Under the pieces are notes generated by a model, which saw only the letters and a program-made list of their open reading frames with translations, was not told the origin of the DNA and did not search any database. From Candidatus Hydromicrobium americanum (GTDB lineage: Bacteria > Actinomycetota > Humimicrobiia > Humimicrobiales > Humimicrobiaceae), in the NCBI GenBank assembly GCA_002779205.1, contig PEXF01000065.1:1-6127 (forward strand): DNA of 6,127 bases, written 5' to 3'. This document shows, in pieces, positions 1-6,127 of the stretch. The position numbers were made by a program, and so were the translations under genes. How positions within the stretch are numbered: the stretch's first letter is position 1; each line of letters starts with the position of its first letter.

Positions 1-605
1 CCTATTTCTTCAGCATTGGTACTGTCACATAAAAGAGCTAGTACGCCTTCCTGGCCAGCTCTGGCAATTTTTGAAAATTGAGTAACTCTATTATCAATCG
101 GGGCATGATCAAATTTAAAATCCCCCGTGTGGACTATGGTCCCGATATCTGTTTTTATAATTAATCCTAAACCATCCGGGACACTGTGATTAACCCTGAA
201 AAAATCTATATGAAATGGTCCAATATCTAAGGGCTCATCGGGATTAATCTCATTATATTTAACAGGAATTACATTTTGTGAGTTATCAAACTTTATTTTA
301 GTCAAACCTATGGTAAGTTTAGTCGCAAAAACAGGAGCATTAATTTCTTTAAACAGGAATGGTAGACCACCTATATGGTCTTCATGTCCGTGGGTAAGTA
401 TTATTGCTTTTATTTTATTTTTATTTTTCTTAATATATGAAAAATCTGGTATTATAAAATCAATTCCCGGCATATCATCATCCGGAAACATTATCCCGCA
501 ATCAACAATTATAATCTGATTATCTTTTTCAAAGACCATCATATTCTTGCCAATACCACTTAAGCCACCCAGAGGTATTAATTTTAAACTAGTTCTTTTT
601 GACAT
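1..605 (-). CDS. rnj: Ribonuclease J, N-terminal part (gene cut by the left window edge)
   Basis: Encodes the first 201 residues of RNase J, a metallo-beta-lactamase/beta-CASP ribonuclease; the rest lies beyond position 1 (full-length family members are about 550 residues). In this family the enzyme acts in the cytoplasm as an endonuclease and 5'-3' exonuclease in mRNA decay and rRNA maturation. Visible: THGHEDH at residues 71-77, the zinc-binding signature (H72, H74, D76, H77); a later metal-ligand His in VNHSVPDG (H140); and HTGDFKFD at 159-166 with D162. VDCGIMFPDDDMPGID at 34-49 and DSTNAE near the edge are also typical. The loop usually read as GGLGEIGKN is GGLSGIGKN here (residues 13-21), with Gly at the usual Glu. 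I chose ATG at 605 because an in-frame TAA lies at 614-612 and there is no other usable start. Only a weak AAAG precedes it; a better AAGGTG lies 21 nt upstream. It follows dapA by 31 bp, as in actinobacterial and Firmicutes operons. Paralogue type (J1 or J2) cannot be decided. Confidence 0.95.
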   Translation of the reverse strand, partial: MSKRTSLKLIPLGGLSGIGKNMMVFEKDNQIIIVDCGIMFPDDDMPGIDFIIPDFSYIKKNKNKIKAIILTHGHEDHIGGLPFLFKEINAPVFATKLTIGLTKIKFDNSQNVIPVKYNEINPDEPLDIGPFHIDFFRVNHSVPDGLGLIIKTDIGTIVHTGDFKFDHAPIDNRVTQFSKIARAGQEGVLALLCDSTNAEEI

Positions 606-636
606 AATTCTTTATTTGCAAAATTTCACCTTCTAT

Positions 637-1524
637 CTAATCAATTATCTTATGTTTTTTTAAAATCTCCTTGAAAGCCATTAGCTCCTTATCTTCCATA
701 GGGCACAGCGGAAGCCTGCATGGGCCGACATTAATTCCTTTTAAATTTAATGCCTCTTTTATAGGAACAGGATTTGTGGCTATAAAAATCCCATAAAATA
801 TGTCTGTCAGATCCCGGTGCATTTTTGCTGCTTTTCTAAAATCTCCTTTTTTAAAACTGGTTATCATCTCTTTTATCTCTTTACCGATAATATGAGAAGC
901 AACACTAATAACTCCATATCCTCCCATGGATAATATGGGTAATGTATCACCATCATTGCCACTATATACCAGGAAATCATCATCAGTATCCCTTATTATT
1001 TCTGAAATTTGTCTCATGTCACTGCTGGCTTCCTTAATTCCACAAATATTATCAACTTTTGATAATTCCACACAGGTCTTCGAGTTTATGTTAGATGATG
1101 TTCTTGAAGGAACATTATATATTATTATGGGAGTCTTAACCTCACTGGCAATTGCTTCGAAATGTTTAAAAAGGCCCCACTGTGAAGGTTTATTATAATA
1201 TGGCGCAACAAGGAGCAGGCAGTCAACTCCTATCCTCTCCGCTTCTTTTGATAATTCTATAGAATGTCTGGTATCATTAGAACCTGTACCGGCAATAATT
1301 TTAATCCTGTCCCCAAAATTATCCTTTGCAAATTTAAATAATTTTATCTTCTCGTCATCATCCAGTGTTGAAGATTCTCCTGTGGAACCTGACAGTAAAA
1401 TTCCATCACTTTCTTCTCCATCAATCAAATAATTCAATAGTCTACTGCAAGAGTTGAGATCTAAACTATAGCTTTTATCAAATGGCGTTACCATTGCTGT
1501 AATTACTTCACCAATATTTATCAT
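637..1524 (-). CDS. dapA: 4-hydroxy-tetrahydrodipicolinate synthase (DHDPS)
   Basis: Condenses pyruvate with L-aspartate-4-semialdehyde, the first committed step of diaminopimelate/lysine synthesis, in the cytoplasm. At 295 residues it is a full-length TIM-barrel class I aldolase. K164 in GIKEAS is the Schiff-base lysine (E. coli K161). Y136 and R141 in YNVPSRT match E. coli Y133 and R138, the arginine that holds the aspartate-semialdehyde carboxylate, so this is a DHDPS rather than a sialate lyase or KDG aldolase. The catalytic-triad loop reads GSTGE (46-50), with S47 at E. coli T44; Y110 matches Y107. At the lysine-feedback site, E. coli H53, H56 and E84 align with D56, K59 and H87, so I infer weak or no lysine inhibition. 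The ATG at 1524 has a strong Shine-Dalgarno, GGGGAGGA at 1536-1529, four nt away. The gene ends with TAG at 639-637. It starts 26 bp after dapB, the next enzyme of the pathway, and is probably co-transcribed with it. Confidence 0.96.
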   Translation of the reverse strand: MINIGEVITAMVTPFDKSYSLDLNSCSRLLNYLIDGEESDGILLSGSTGESSTLDDDEKIKLFKFAKDNFGDRIKIIAGTGSNDTRHSIELSKEAERIGVDCLLLVAPYYNKPSQWGLFKHFEAIASEVKTPIIIYNVPSRTSSNINSKTCVELSKVDNICGIKEASSDMRQISEIIRDTDDDFLVYSGNDGDTLPILSMGGYGVISVASHIIGKEIKEMITSFKKGDFRKAAKMHRDLTDIFYGIFIATNPVPIKEALNLKGINVGPCRLPLCPMEDKELMAFKEILKKHKIID

Positions 1525-1550
1525 ATAATCCTCCCCAAATAATAATACAA

Positions 1551-2348
1551 TTAAATGTTTATCAACTTATCCAATCCAAAAGTATAATTAGAAAGCTTAT
1601 CCATACTTCTTACAGCAAGAATAACCCCAGGATAAAATGACGATCTATCCAGACTATCATGTTTTATGGACAGAGTCTGACCTTTTGCCCCAAAAATAAC
1701 ATTTTGATGCGCCAGCAGTCCCGGCAGCCTTATGCTATGTATATGAATACCACCAGTAAATCCGCCTCTGCAGCCTTCTATGGTTTCGGTTTCACCTTCT
1801 TTTAACCTGGATTTGTTAAAAGTATTACTTAGACTTATCTGTTCTGCTGTTAATATGGAAGTACCGGATGGAGCATCTTTCTTTTTGTCATGATGCAGTT
1901 CAATTATTTCACAATTATCAAAATATTTTGATATCATTTTTGAGATCTTAATCATAATTACAGCTCCAATCGAAAAATTTGGCGCGATAAATGTTTTACT
2001 ATTGGATTTTAATGCTTTACTTTCAATATTGTCTAAATCCTCTCCGCTCAAGCCAGTAGTACCCACTATTATATTTATATTATTGTCAATAGCCCAATTA
2101 ATAGTTTTATTAGCTGCATTAGCATTGGTAAAATCAATAATAATATCCGGACTTAGTTCTTTAATGTCCTTATAAGAATTATAAATTTTATACCCTGTTT
2201 TTTTACCAATTAAAAATTCACCTATATCAACACCTGCGTTCTCTATATCAAAACCTCCGACCAGTTCTATTTCTTCTTCCTTCATCAACTCTCTGGAAAT
2301 AGATGTCCCCATTTTTCCACAAATACCGAACATTACTATCTTTTTCAT
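1551..2348 (-). CDS. dapB: 4-hydroxy-tetrahydrodipicolinate reductase
   Basis: Reduces the DapA product to tetrahydrodipicolinate with NAD(P)H, the second committed step of diaminopimelate/lysine synthesis, in the cytoplasm. The 265 residues show the whole family plan. The N-terminal Rossmann fold has GICGKMG at 8-14. DFT at 72-74 and GTTG at 96-99 line the cofactor site, and the hinge motif APNFSIGA is at 122-129. The catalytic block ELHHDKKKDAPSGT is at 150-163, where H152 and K156 match E. coli H159 and K163. The C-terminal substrate domain has IHSIRLPGLLAHQNVIFG at 203-220, the longer version I associate with Firmicutes- and Thermotoga-type DapB rather than the shorter E. coli type. The start ATG (2348) overlaps the M16 stop TGA by four bases (ATGA), and AGG at 2356-2354 lies five nt upstream, so translation is likely coupled to the peptidase gene. 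The stop is TAA. No damage is visible. Confidence 0.97.
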   Translation of the reverse strand: MKKIVMFGICGKMGTSISRELMKEEEIELVGGFDIENAGVDIGEFLIGKKTGYKIYNSYKDIKELSPDIIIDFTNANAANKTINWAIDNNINIIVGTTGLSGEDLDNIESKALKSNSKTFIAPNFSIGAVIMIKISKMISKYFDNCEIIELHHDKKKDAPSGTSILTAEQISLSNTFNKSRLKEGETETIEGCRGGFTGGIHIHSIRLPGLLAHQNVIFGAKGQTLSIKHDSLDRSSFYPGVILAVRSMDKLSNYTFGLDKLINI

Positions 2349-3622
2349 AATAACCTGCCTTTATTTAGTTTTCCCAGTACTACCAGACTCATCTTATCTA
2401 ATTTAAAATACTTATCAACTATGCCATTTAAATCATTTTGCTTTACTTTATCTATTTTCTTTAATATCTGGTTAATAGTCAAAACTTTTTTATCAAATAG
2501 AAGTCCCTTTCCTAACCTGAACATTCTTGAACTTATATCTTCAACATCCAGAACAATATTTCCTTTTAAATTTTCTTTGGCCCTTTCCAGTTCAACCTCC
2601 TTTACTCCATGCTTGTTGATATCAACTATTTCATCTTTAATCATTTTTAAAATTCTACCGGCATTTTTAGGTGAAGAAGCTGAATATATAATTGTTATCC
2701 CTGTATCCAGATACTGGGCATTGCTGCTAAAAATTGAATAAGCCAGGCCCTCTTCCTCCCTTATTTTCTGGAATAATCTGCTGCTCATACTTCCACCAAA
2801 TAAATTTGTGAATAATGAAATTGGATATTTTTCCTCACTATCCCGCCTGCAGCCCAGGCCACCGAAGCACATATGAACCGAGCTGGTCTTACTACTATGT
2901 ATTTTCTTCACACTTCCATTATCCGGAGGTTCCTGTCCGGTAAAATCATTTATATATTTTCTATTTTCCACTCCATCAATATTTTTTTTAATTTTATCTA
3001 CCAAATCTTTGTGCTTTATATTACCCGCAGCTGAGATAACAGCACCGCTGATATTGAACTTTTCTTTAAAATAGTCCAGTATAGTAGATTTTTTAATCAT
3101 CTTCAGTGAATTATTAGTGCCTAAAATTGGCAGGCTTAGAGGATGTCCATCCAGAACCGCTTCATAGAAATAATTCATAATATTGTCCGAGGGGTTATCC
3201 TCTACCATCTTTATTTCCTCAATTATTACTTTCTTTTCGGTTTTTATATGCTCTGTTAAAAAAGATGGGTTTGTTAGAATATCAAATAATAATTCTGTAC
3301 AACTGTCCAGATGGGTGTCAATGAAATCAGCATAGACACAGCAGTTTTCTTTATCCGTGAAAGCATTAAATTCGGCACCCATTGAATCAAATTCAATGGC
3401 TATATCTTTATAACTTCTTTTACTGGTGCCTTTAAAAATAAGATGTTCTATAAGGTGGGAAATTCCATTGATATTTCTATTTTCATTTCTGGATCCAGCC
3501 GGTACCCAGAAACCTAACGATATTGACCTAAAATGAGGGATATACTCACTAATAACCTTTATTCCATTATTTAATTCAGTTATTTTATAATGGTCAAATT
3601 TTATGCTACTCGATGAAACTAT
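2345..3622 (-). CDS. M16-family zinc metallopeptidase (PepR/MlpA-like), apparent ATA start
   Basis: Encodes about 425 residues, the normal size of the small bacterial M16B peptidases found next to pnp. The M16 zinc motif HXXEH is HLIEH at residues 56-60, and the third ligand is E136 in VIIEEIKM, 75 residues after H60 as expected. The C-terminal inactive domain carries SRLFQKIREEEGLAYS at 281-296, the conserved R/Y substrate-positioning region. There is no signal peptide or membrane segment, so it is cytoplasmic. Family members degrade peptides; the native substrate is unknown. The start is odd. The first ATG in frame (3382) would delete the zinc motif, yet the reading frame is open and homologous up to a TAG at 3628-3626 with no ATG, GTG, TTG or CTG in between. 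I place the start at ATA 3622, ten nt after GTGAGGT (3640-3633); ATA at 3604 is a second choice. An ATG at 3661 is in frame but separated by that TAG. It overlaps dapB by four bases at its 3' end. The family call is sure; the exact start is not. Confidence 0.88.
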   Translation of the reverse strand: MVSSSSIKFDHYKITELNNGIKVISEYIPHFRSISLGFWVPAGSRNENRNINGISHLIEHLIFKGTSKRSYKDIAIEFDSMGAEFNAFTDKENCCVYADFIDTHLDSCTELLFDILTNPSFLTEHIKTEKKVIIEEIKMVEDNPSDNIMNYFYEAVLDGHPLSLPILGTNNSLKMIKKSTILDYFKEKFNISGAVISAAGNIKHKDLVDKIKKNIDGVENRKYINDFTGQEPPDNGSVKKIHSSKTSSVHMCFGGLGCRRDSEEKYPISLFTNLFGGSMSSRLFQKIREEEGLAYSIFSSNAQYLDTGITIIYSASSPKNAGRILKMIKDEIVDINKHGVKEVELERAKENLKGNIVLDVEDISSRMFRLGKGLLFDKKVLTINQILKKIDKVKQNDLNGIVDKYFKLDKMSLVVLGKLNKGRLL

Positions 3623-3632
3623 TTTCTATTTT

Positions 3633-3640
3633 ACCTCACT
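3633..3640 (-). promoter_or_regulatory. Ribosome-binding site of the M16 peptidase gene
   Basis: The minus strand reads AGTGAGGT here, a good Shine-Dalgarno match (GAGGT at 3637-3633). The only plausible initiation codon at a usable distance in the M16 frame is ATA at 3622-3620, ten nt downstream. Between them lies an in-frame TAG at 3628-3626. The site is too far downstream to serve the ATG at 3661. It is therefore the main evidence that translation begins just after the TAG on a non-standard codon. Confidence 0.55.
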
Positions 3641-3648
3641 AATAAAAT

Positions 3649-3676
3649 ATTCAGATATCATTTTATTCAGATATCA
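3649..3676. repeat. 12-bp direct repeat (16-bp period) across the pnp stop codon
   Basis: ATTCAGATATCA occurs exactly at 3649-3660 and again at 3665-3676, separated by TTTT. On the minus strand this is TGATATCTGAAT twice. The first copy read (3676-3665) holds the last pnp codons GAT ATC and its TGA stop; the second falls in the pnp-M16 spacer. The junction of spacer and second copy creates the ATG at 3661. It looks like a small local tandem duplication from replication slippage. Each copy contains the palindrome GATATC, but no stable stem-loop results. Confidence 0.75.
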
Positions 3677-5811
3677 GTTCTTTCCAGACCTATTTTTTTA
3701 GTCCTGGAATCAACATTACCAACTCTAACCAGTATCTTATCACCTATTTTTAAATAATCTTTAACATCTTTAATTCTTTTATTTGTAACTTTGGATATAT
3801 GAAGAAGTCCATCTACCCCGGGAATTAAATTTATAAAAGCTCCATAGCTTGTTATTCCTACCACAGTTCCTATAAACTCTTCTCCCACTCTTATATCTTC
3901 AACACCCTTTAACATTCCTTCTATTCTTTTCCTGGCCATTTTAATATTAACATCATTTGAAGAAATAATGGAAACCATACCTTCTCCATTGTAGTCACTT
4001 ATATCAATTTCATCTAAATCAAATTCTTCTTTTATGCTTTTGATATTCTTCCCACCAGGTCCAATAACTTCGCCGATCTTTTCCCTGGGAATTTTAAAGG
4101 TAGTTATTTTTGGTGCAGACTTAGACAGACTTTTTCTAGGCTCTGGAATGACTTCTAACATTCTATCTAATATGAATAACCTTCCCTCCCGTGCCTTTTC
4201 CATTGTCTGTTTTATAATATCTAAGTTAATACCCTTTATTTTCATGTCCATCTGTAGTGCAGTAATCCCATTTTTAGTTCCTGCAACTTTAAAGTCCATG
4301 TCACCATAAAAATCTTCTATACCCTGTATATCTTTTAATATTACAAACTTATCATCTTCACTTTTGATCAGGCCCATCGCTATGCCGGAAACTGGATTTA
4401 ATATTGGAACACCTGCATCCATTAAAGCCAGGGTACTTCCACATACACTGGCCATTGAAGTTGAACCATTGGATTGTAAAATCTCAGATACCAGTCTTAA
4501 GACATATGGAAATTTATCTTCATCAGGAATCATAGGTCTTAGAGCTTTTTCAGCCAGAGCACCATGCCCGATATCCCTTCTTTTTGGTCCTCTAAGCGGC
4601 CATGTTTCTCCAGTACAGAAAGGCGGGAAATTATAATGATGTATATATCTTTTAAATTCCTCTTTTCCCAGACTATCTATTTTCTGCGCTTCTTTTATTG
4701 AACCCAAGGCTAATATAGTTAGAGCTTGTGTCTTCCCCCGGGTGAAAAGACCCATACCATGAGTTGTCTCCGGAAATAAACCTACCTCACAGCTTATTTC
4801 TCTTATTTCATCAGGTTTCCTGCCATCAGGTCTTACGCCTTTCTCTAAAATCATTTTTCTTACTAATTCTCTTTCAAGCTCTTTAAAGCTTTCATCAATA
4901 CTTTCTTTATCCTCCGGAAATTCTGATTCTAACTTTTTTTCAGTCTCTTCTCTGATAATTGAAACTCTATCCTGGAAATACCCTTTATCAGTATTATCCA
5001 GTAAAATTTTCTTTTTATCATCTTTTGAGTATTTCATAATACTATTTAAAATTTCCTGAATTTTTTCTTCTGCTAATTCTCTTACCCTCTTTTCAACATC
5101 CTTATTTAACTCAAAATTATATGTTTCCCTTTTCTCTCTACCTGCTATTTTTTTAAATTCTTTTTGAATGTTAACAATTTTTTTTATTTCATTATGCGCT
5201 CTTTCTATAGCTTCCAATACTACTTCTTCAGGTACTTCTTTGCCGCCTGCCTCTGCCATCAATATTGCTTCTTCTGTCCCTGCTACTACTATATCTATAA
5301 TACTTTCTTCAATCTCACTATAAACTGGATTCACTATCCAGTTTTCACCTACTTTAGCAATCCTGACAGCACCTACAGGTTCTTCAAATGGTATATCTGA
5401 TATACATAGAGCCATTGAAGTTCCATTCATTACTAAAATATCGTAAGGATTAACCTGATCGAATGAAAGAACTGTTGCAATTATTTGAATTTCATTTCTT
5501 ATATTTTTATTAAATAATGGCCGCAGAGGCCTATCAGTCAACCTTGAATTAAGAATTGCCTTATCACTGGCCCTTCCCTCTCTTCTAAAAAATCCTCCTG
5601 GTATTTTACCTGCCGCGTACATTCTCTCTTCAACATCAACCACGAGTGGGAGAAAGTCTATATTTTCAGCTATTTTCTGATTCATAACTACTGTGACCAA
5701 AACTCCATTTCCACCAAGTTTAACCAAAACTGAATTAGCCTGCCTTGCTATTTTACCAGTAGAAAACGACATTTTCTTTCCATTAATATCAATTTCATAT
5801 CTTTTTTCCAT
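3667..5811 (-). CDS. pnp: Polynucleotide phosphorylase (PNPase)
   Basis: A homotrimeric cytoplasmic enzyme that degrades RNA 3' to 5' with phosphate, releasing nucleoside diphosphates, and can add tails in reverse. At 714 residues it is full length. Order of domains: first RNase PH-like core (about 1-145, with FFRREGR at 74-80 and the LTDRPLRPLF block); a helical linker (about 240-320); the second, catalytic core from GVRPDGR (325-331) to about 555; a KH domain with the IGPGGK loop at 583-588; and an S1 domain from about 643 to 712. Catalytic residues are present: D500, D506 and K508 in DFYGDMDFK match E. coli D486, D492 and K494, and the phosphate-binding SNGSTS is at 447-452. ATG 5811 is preceded by AAGGAG (5830-5825) at a rather long 13 nt; an ATG at 5823 is followed two codons later by TAA and so cannot be the start. 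It lies 56 bp after rpsO, an arrangement kept across bacteria, and ends with TGA inside a short direct repeat. No PNPase-autoregulatory stem-loop is evident in the spacer. Confidence 0.99.
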   Translation of the reverse strand: MEKRYEIDINGKKMSFSTGKIARQANSVLVKLGGNGVLVTVVMNQKIAENIDFLPLVVDVEERMYAAGKIPGGFFRREGRASDKAILNSRLTDRPLRPLFNKNIRNEIQIIATVLSFDQVNPYDILVMNGTSMALCISDIPFEEPVGAVRIAKVGENWIVNPVYSEIEESIIDIVVAGTEEAILMAEAGGKEVPEEVVLEAIERAHNEIKKIVNIQKEFKKIAGREKRETYNFELNKDVEKRVRELAEEKIQEILNSIMKYSKDDKKKILLDNTDKGYFQDRVSIIREETEKKLESEFPEDKESIDESFKELERELVRKMILEKGVRPDGRKPDEIREISCEVGLFPETTHGMGLFTRGKTQALTILALGSIKEAQKIDSLGKEEFKRYIHHYNFPPFCTGETWPLRGPKRRDIGHGALAEKALRPMIPDEDKFPYVLRLVSEILQSNGSTSMASVCGSTLALMDAGVPILNPVSGIAMGLIKSEDDKFVILKDIQGIEDFYGDMDFKVAGTKNGITALQMDMKIKGINLDIIKQTMEKAREGRLFILDRMLEVIPEPRKSLSKSAPKITTFKIPREKIGEVIGPGGKNIKSIKEEFDLDEIDISDYNGEGMVSIISSNDVNIKMARKRIEGMLKGVEDIRVGEEFIGTVVGITSYGAFINLIPGVDGLLHISKVTNKRIKDVKDYLKIGDKILVRVGNVDSRTKKIGLERTDI

Positions 5812-5867
5812 TTATATATACATTCTCCTTAAAACTACCAATATAAAAAAACTATTTTGATATAGAC

Positions 5868-6127
5868 TTATTTCCTTAATCCTAATTCTTCAATTATTTT
5901 TTTATATTTGTTTACATCATTATTTTTTAAATATTCCAGAAGTCTTTTTCTTTTACCAACCATAATAACCAGACCCCTTCTAGAATGATGGTCCTTTTTA
6001 TTCGCCTTCAAATGTTCATTAAGTATGTTAATCTTTTTTGTAAGAATAGCTACCTGAACTTCAGAAGAACCAGTATCATTCTCATGAGTTTTAAATTTTT
6101 CAATAACCTTTTTTTTATCTTCTTTGA
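5868..6127 (-). CDS. rpsO: 30S ribosomal protein S15 (start cut by the right window edge)
   Basis: The window holds the last 85 residues and the TAA stop (5870-5868); S15 is normally 88-89 residues, so only three or four codons are missing. S15 is a primary 16S rRNA-binding protein that nucleates the platform of the small subunit. Visible are FKTHENDTGSSEVQVAILT near the N-terminus (most S15 proteins have DTGSPEVQ, so Ser replaces Pro), the rRNA-binding segment KKDHHSRRGL, MVGKRKRLLEYL, and the usual C-terminus ending IIEELGLRK. It is the first gene seen in the operon, upstream of pnp. In other bacteria S15 represses its own mRNA by binding its leader; that leader lies outside the window, so this cannot be judged. 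Confidence 0.98.
   Translation of the reverse strand, partial: KEDKKKVIEKFKTHENDTGSSEVQVAILTKKINILNEHLKANKKDHHSRRGLVIMVGKRKRLLEYLKNNDVNKYKKIIEELGLRK

Noticed and set aside
310..519. Open frame on the plus strand
   Set aside because: It lies opposite the RNase J gene, has no family resemblance, and is explained as a shadow of that reading frame.
2345..3382. M16 gene as a truncated pseudogene starting at ATG 3382
   Set aside because: The missing N-terminal domain is present and intact in the same frame upstream, with all zinc ligands, so the gene is whole apart from its unusual start codon.
3626..3628. TAG in the M16 frame as a reassigned or pyrrolysine codon
   Set aside because: dapA ends properly at a TAG with its normal length, so TAG is a working stop here. 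The codon also lies upstream of the conserved domain, with a ribosome-binding site beside it, so recoding is not needed.
4034..5400. Several plus-strand open frames opposite pnp (for example 4034-4309, 4364-4636, 5164-5400)
   Set aside because: All are antisense to a clearly real PNPase, with low-complexity or hydrophobic translations typical of the opposite strand of A/T-rich genes.
5809..5823. ATG at 5823 as an upstream start of pnp
   Set aside because: It is in frame but reads ATG TAT ATA TAA, stopping just before ATG 5811, and sits one nt from the Shine-Dalgarno.
5845..5867. Possible terminator between rpsO and pnp (CTAT/ATAG stem followed by seven T on the minus strand)
   Set aside because: The stem is only four base pairs with one G-C pair and a six-nt loop, far too weak to call a terminator; A/T-rich spacers give such patterns by chance.

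Overview
This is an ordinary housekeeping stretch of an A+T-rich bacterial chromosome. It holds six genes, all on the minus strand and closely packed. In transcription order (right to left) they are: rpsO (ribosomal protein S15, lacking its first few codons), pnp (polynucleotide phosphorylase), an M16-family zinc peptidase, dapB, dapA, and the N-terminal third of an RNase J gene (rnj) that runs off the left edge. The gaps are 56 bp (rpsO-pnp), about 44 bp (pnp-M16), a 4-bp ATGA overlap (M16-dapB), 26 bp (dapB-dapA) and 31 bp (dapA-rnj). I see no convincing internal promoter or terminator, so a single operon with translational coupling at M16-dapB is the simplest reading.

The order rpsO-pnp-M16-dapB-dapA-rnj is known from Actinomycetota. 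A version expanded with sporulation and other genes is known from Firmicutes. Here the compact, actinobacterial-like order sits in A/T-rich DNA, while the PNPase and DapB sequences look more Firmicutes-like. I therefore infer a bacterium with RNase J-type RNA decay, perhaps a low-GC deep branch near Actinomycetota or Firmicutes, and do not assign it further. All three stop codons are used (TAA: rpsO, dapB; TGA: pnp, M16; TAG: dapA), which argues for the standard bacterial code.

Two themes share the operon. One is RNA and translation: S15, the 3'-5' phosphorolytic exonuclease PNPase and the 5'-3'/endo-nuclease RNase J. The other is two consecutive steps of diaminopimelate/lysine synthesis: DapA makes dihydrodipicolinate-level product and DapB reduces it. 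The M16 peptidase lies between them with no clear metabolic link to either.

The one real oddity is the 5' end of the M16 gene. Its N-terminal domain, with the zinc motif HLIEH, is intact and in frame, but there is no ATG, GTG, TTG or CTG between the nearest upstream in-frame stop (a TAG) and residue 81. A good ribosome-binding site points to an ATA start. A 12-bp direct repeat with a 16-bp period spans the pnp stop codon just upstream. I found no sign of a novel system, mobile element, CRISPR array or RNA gene.
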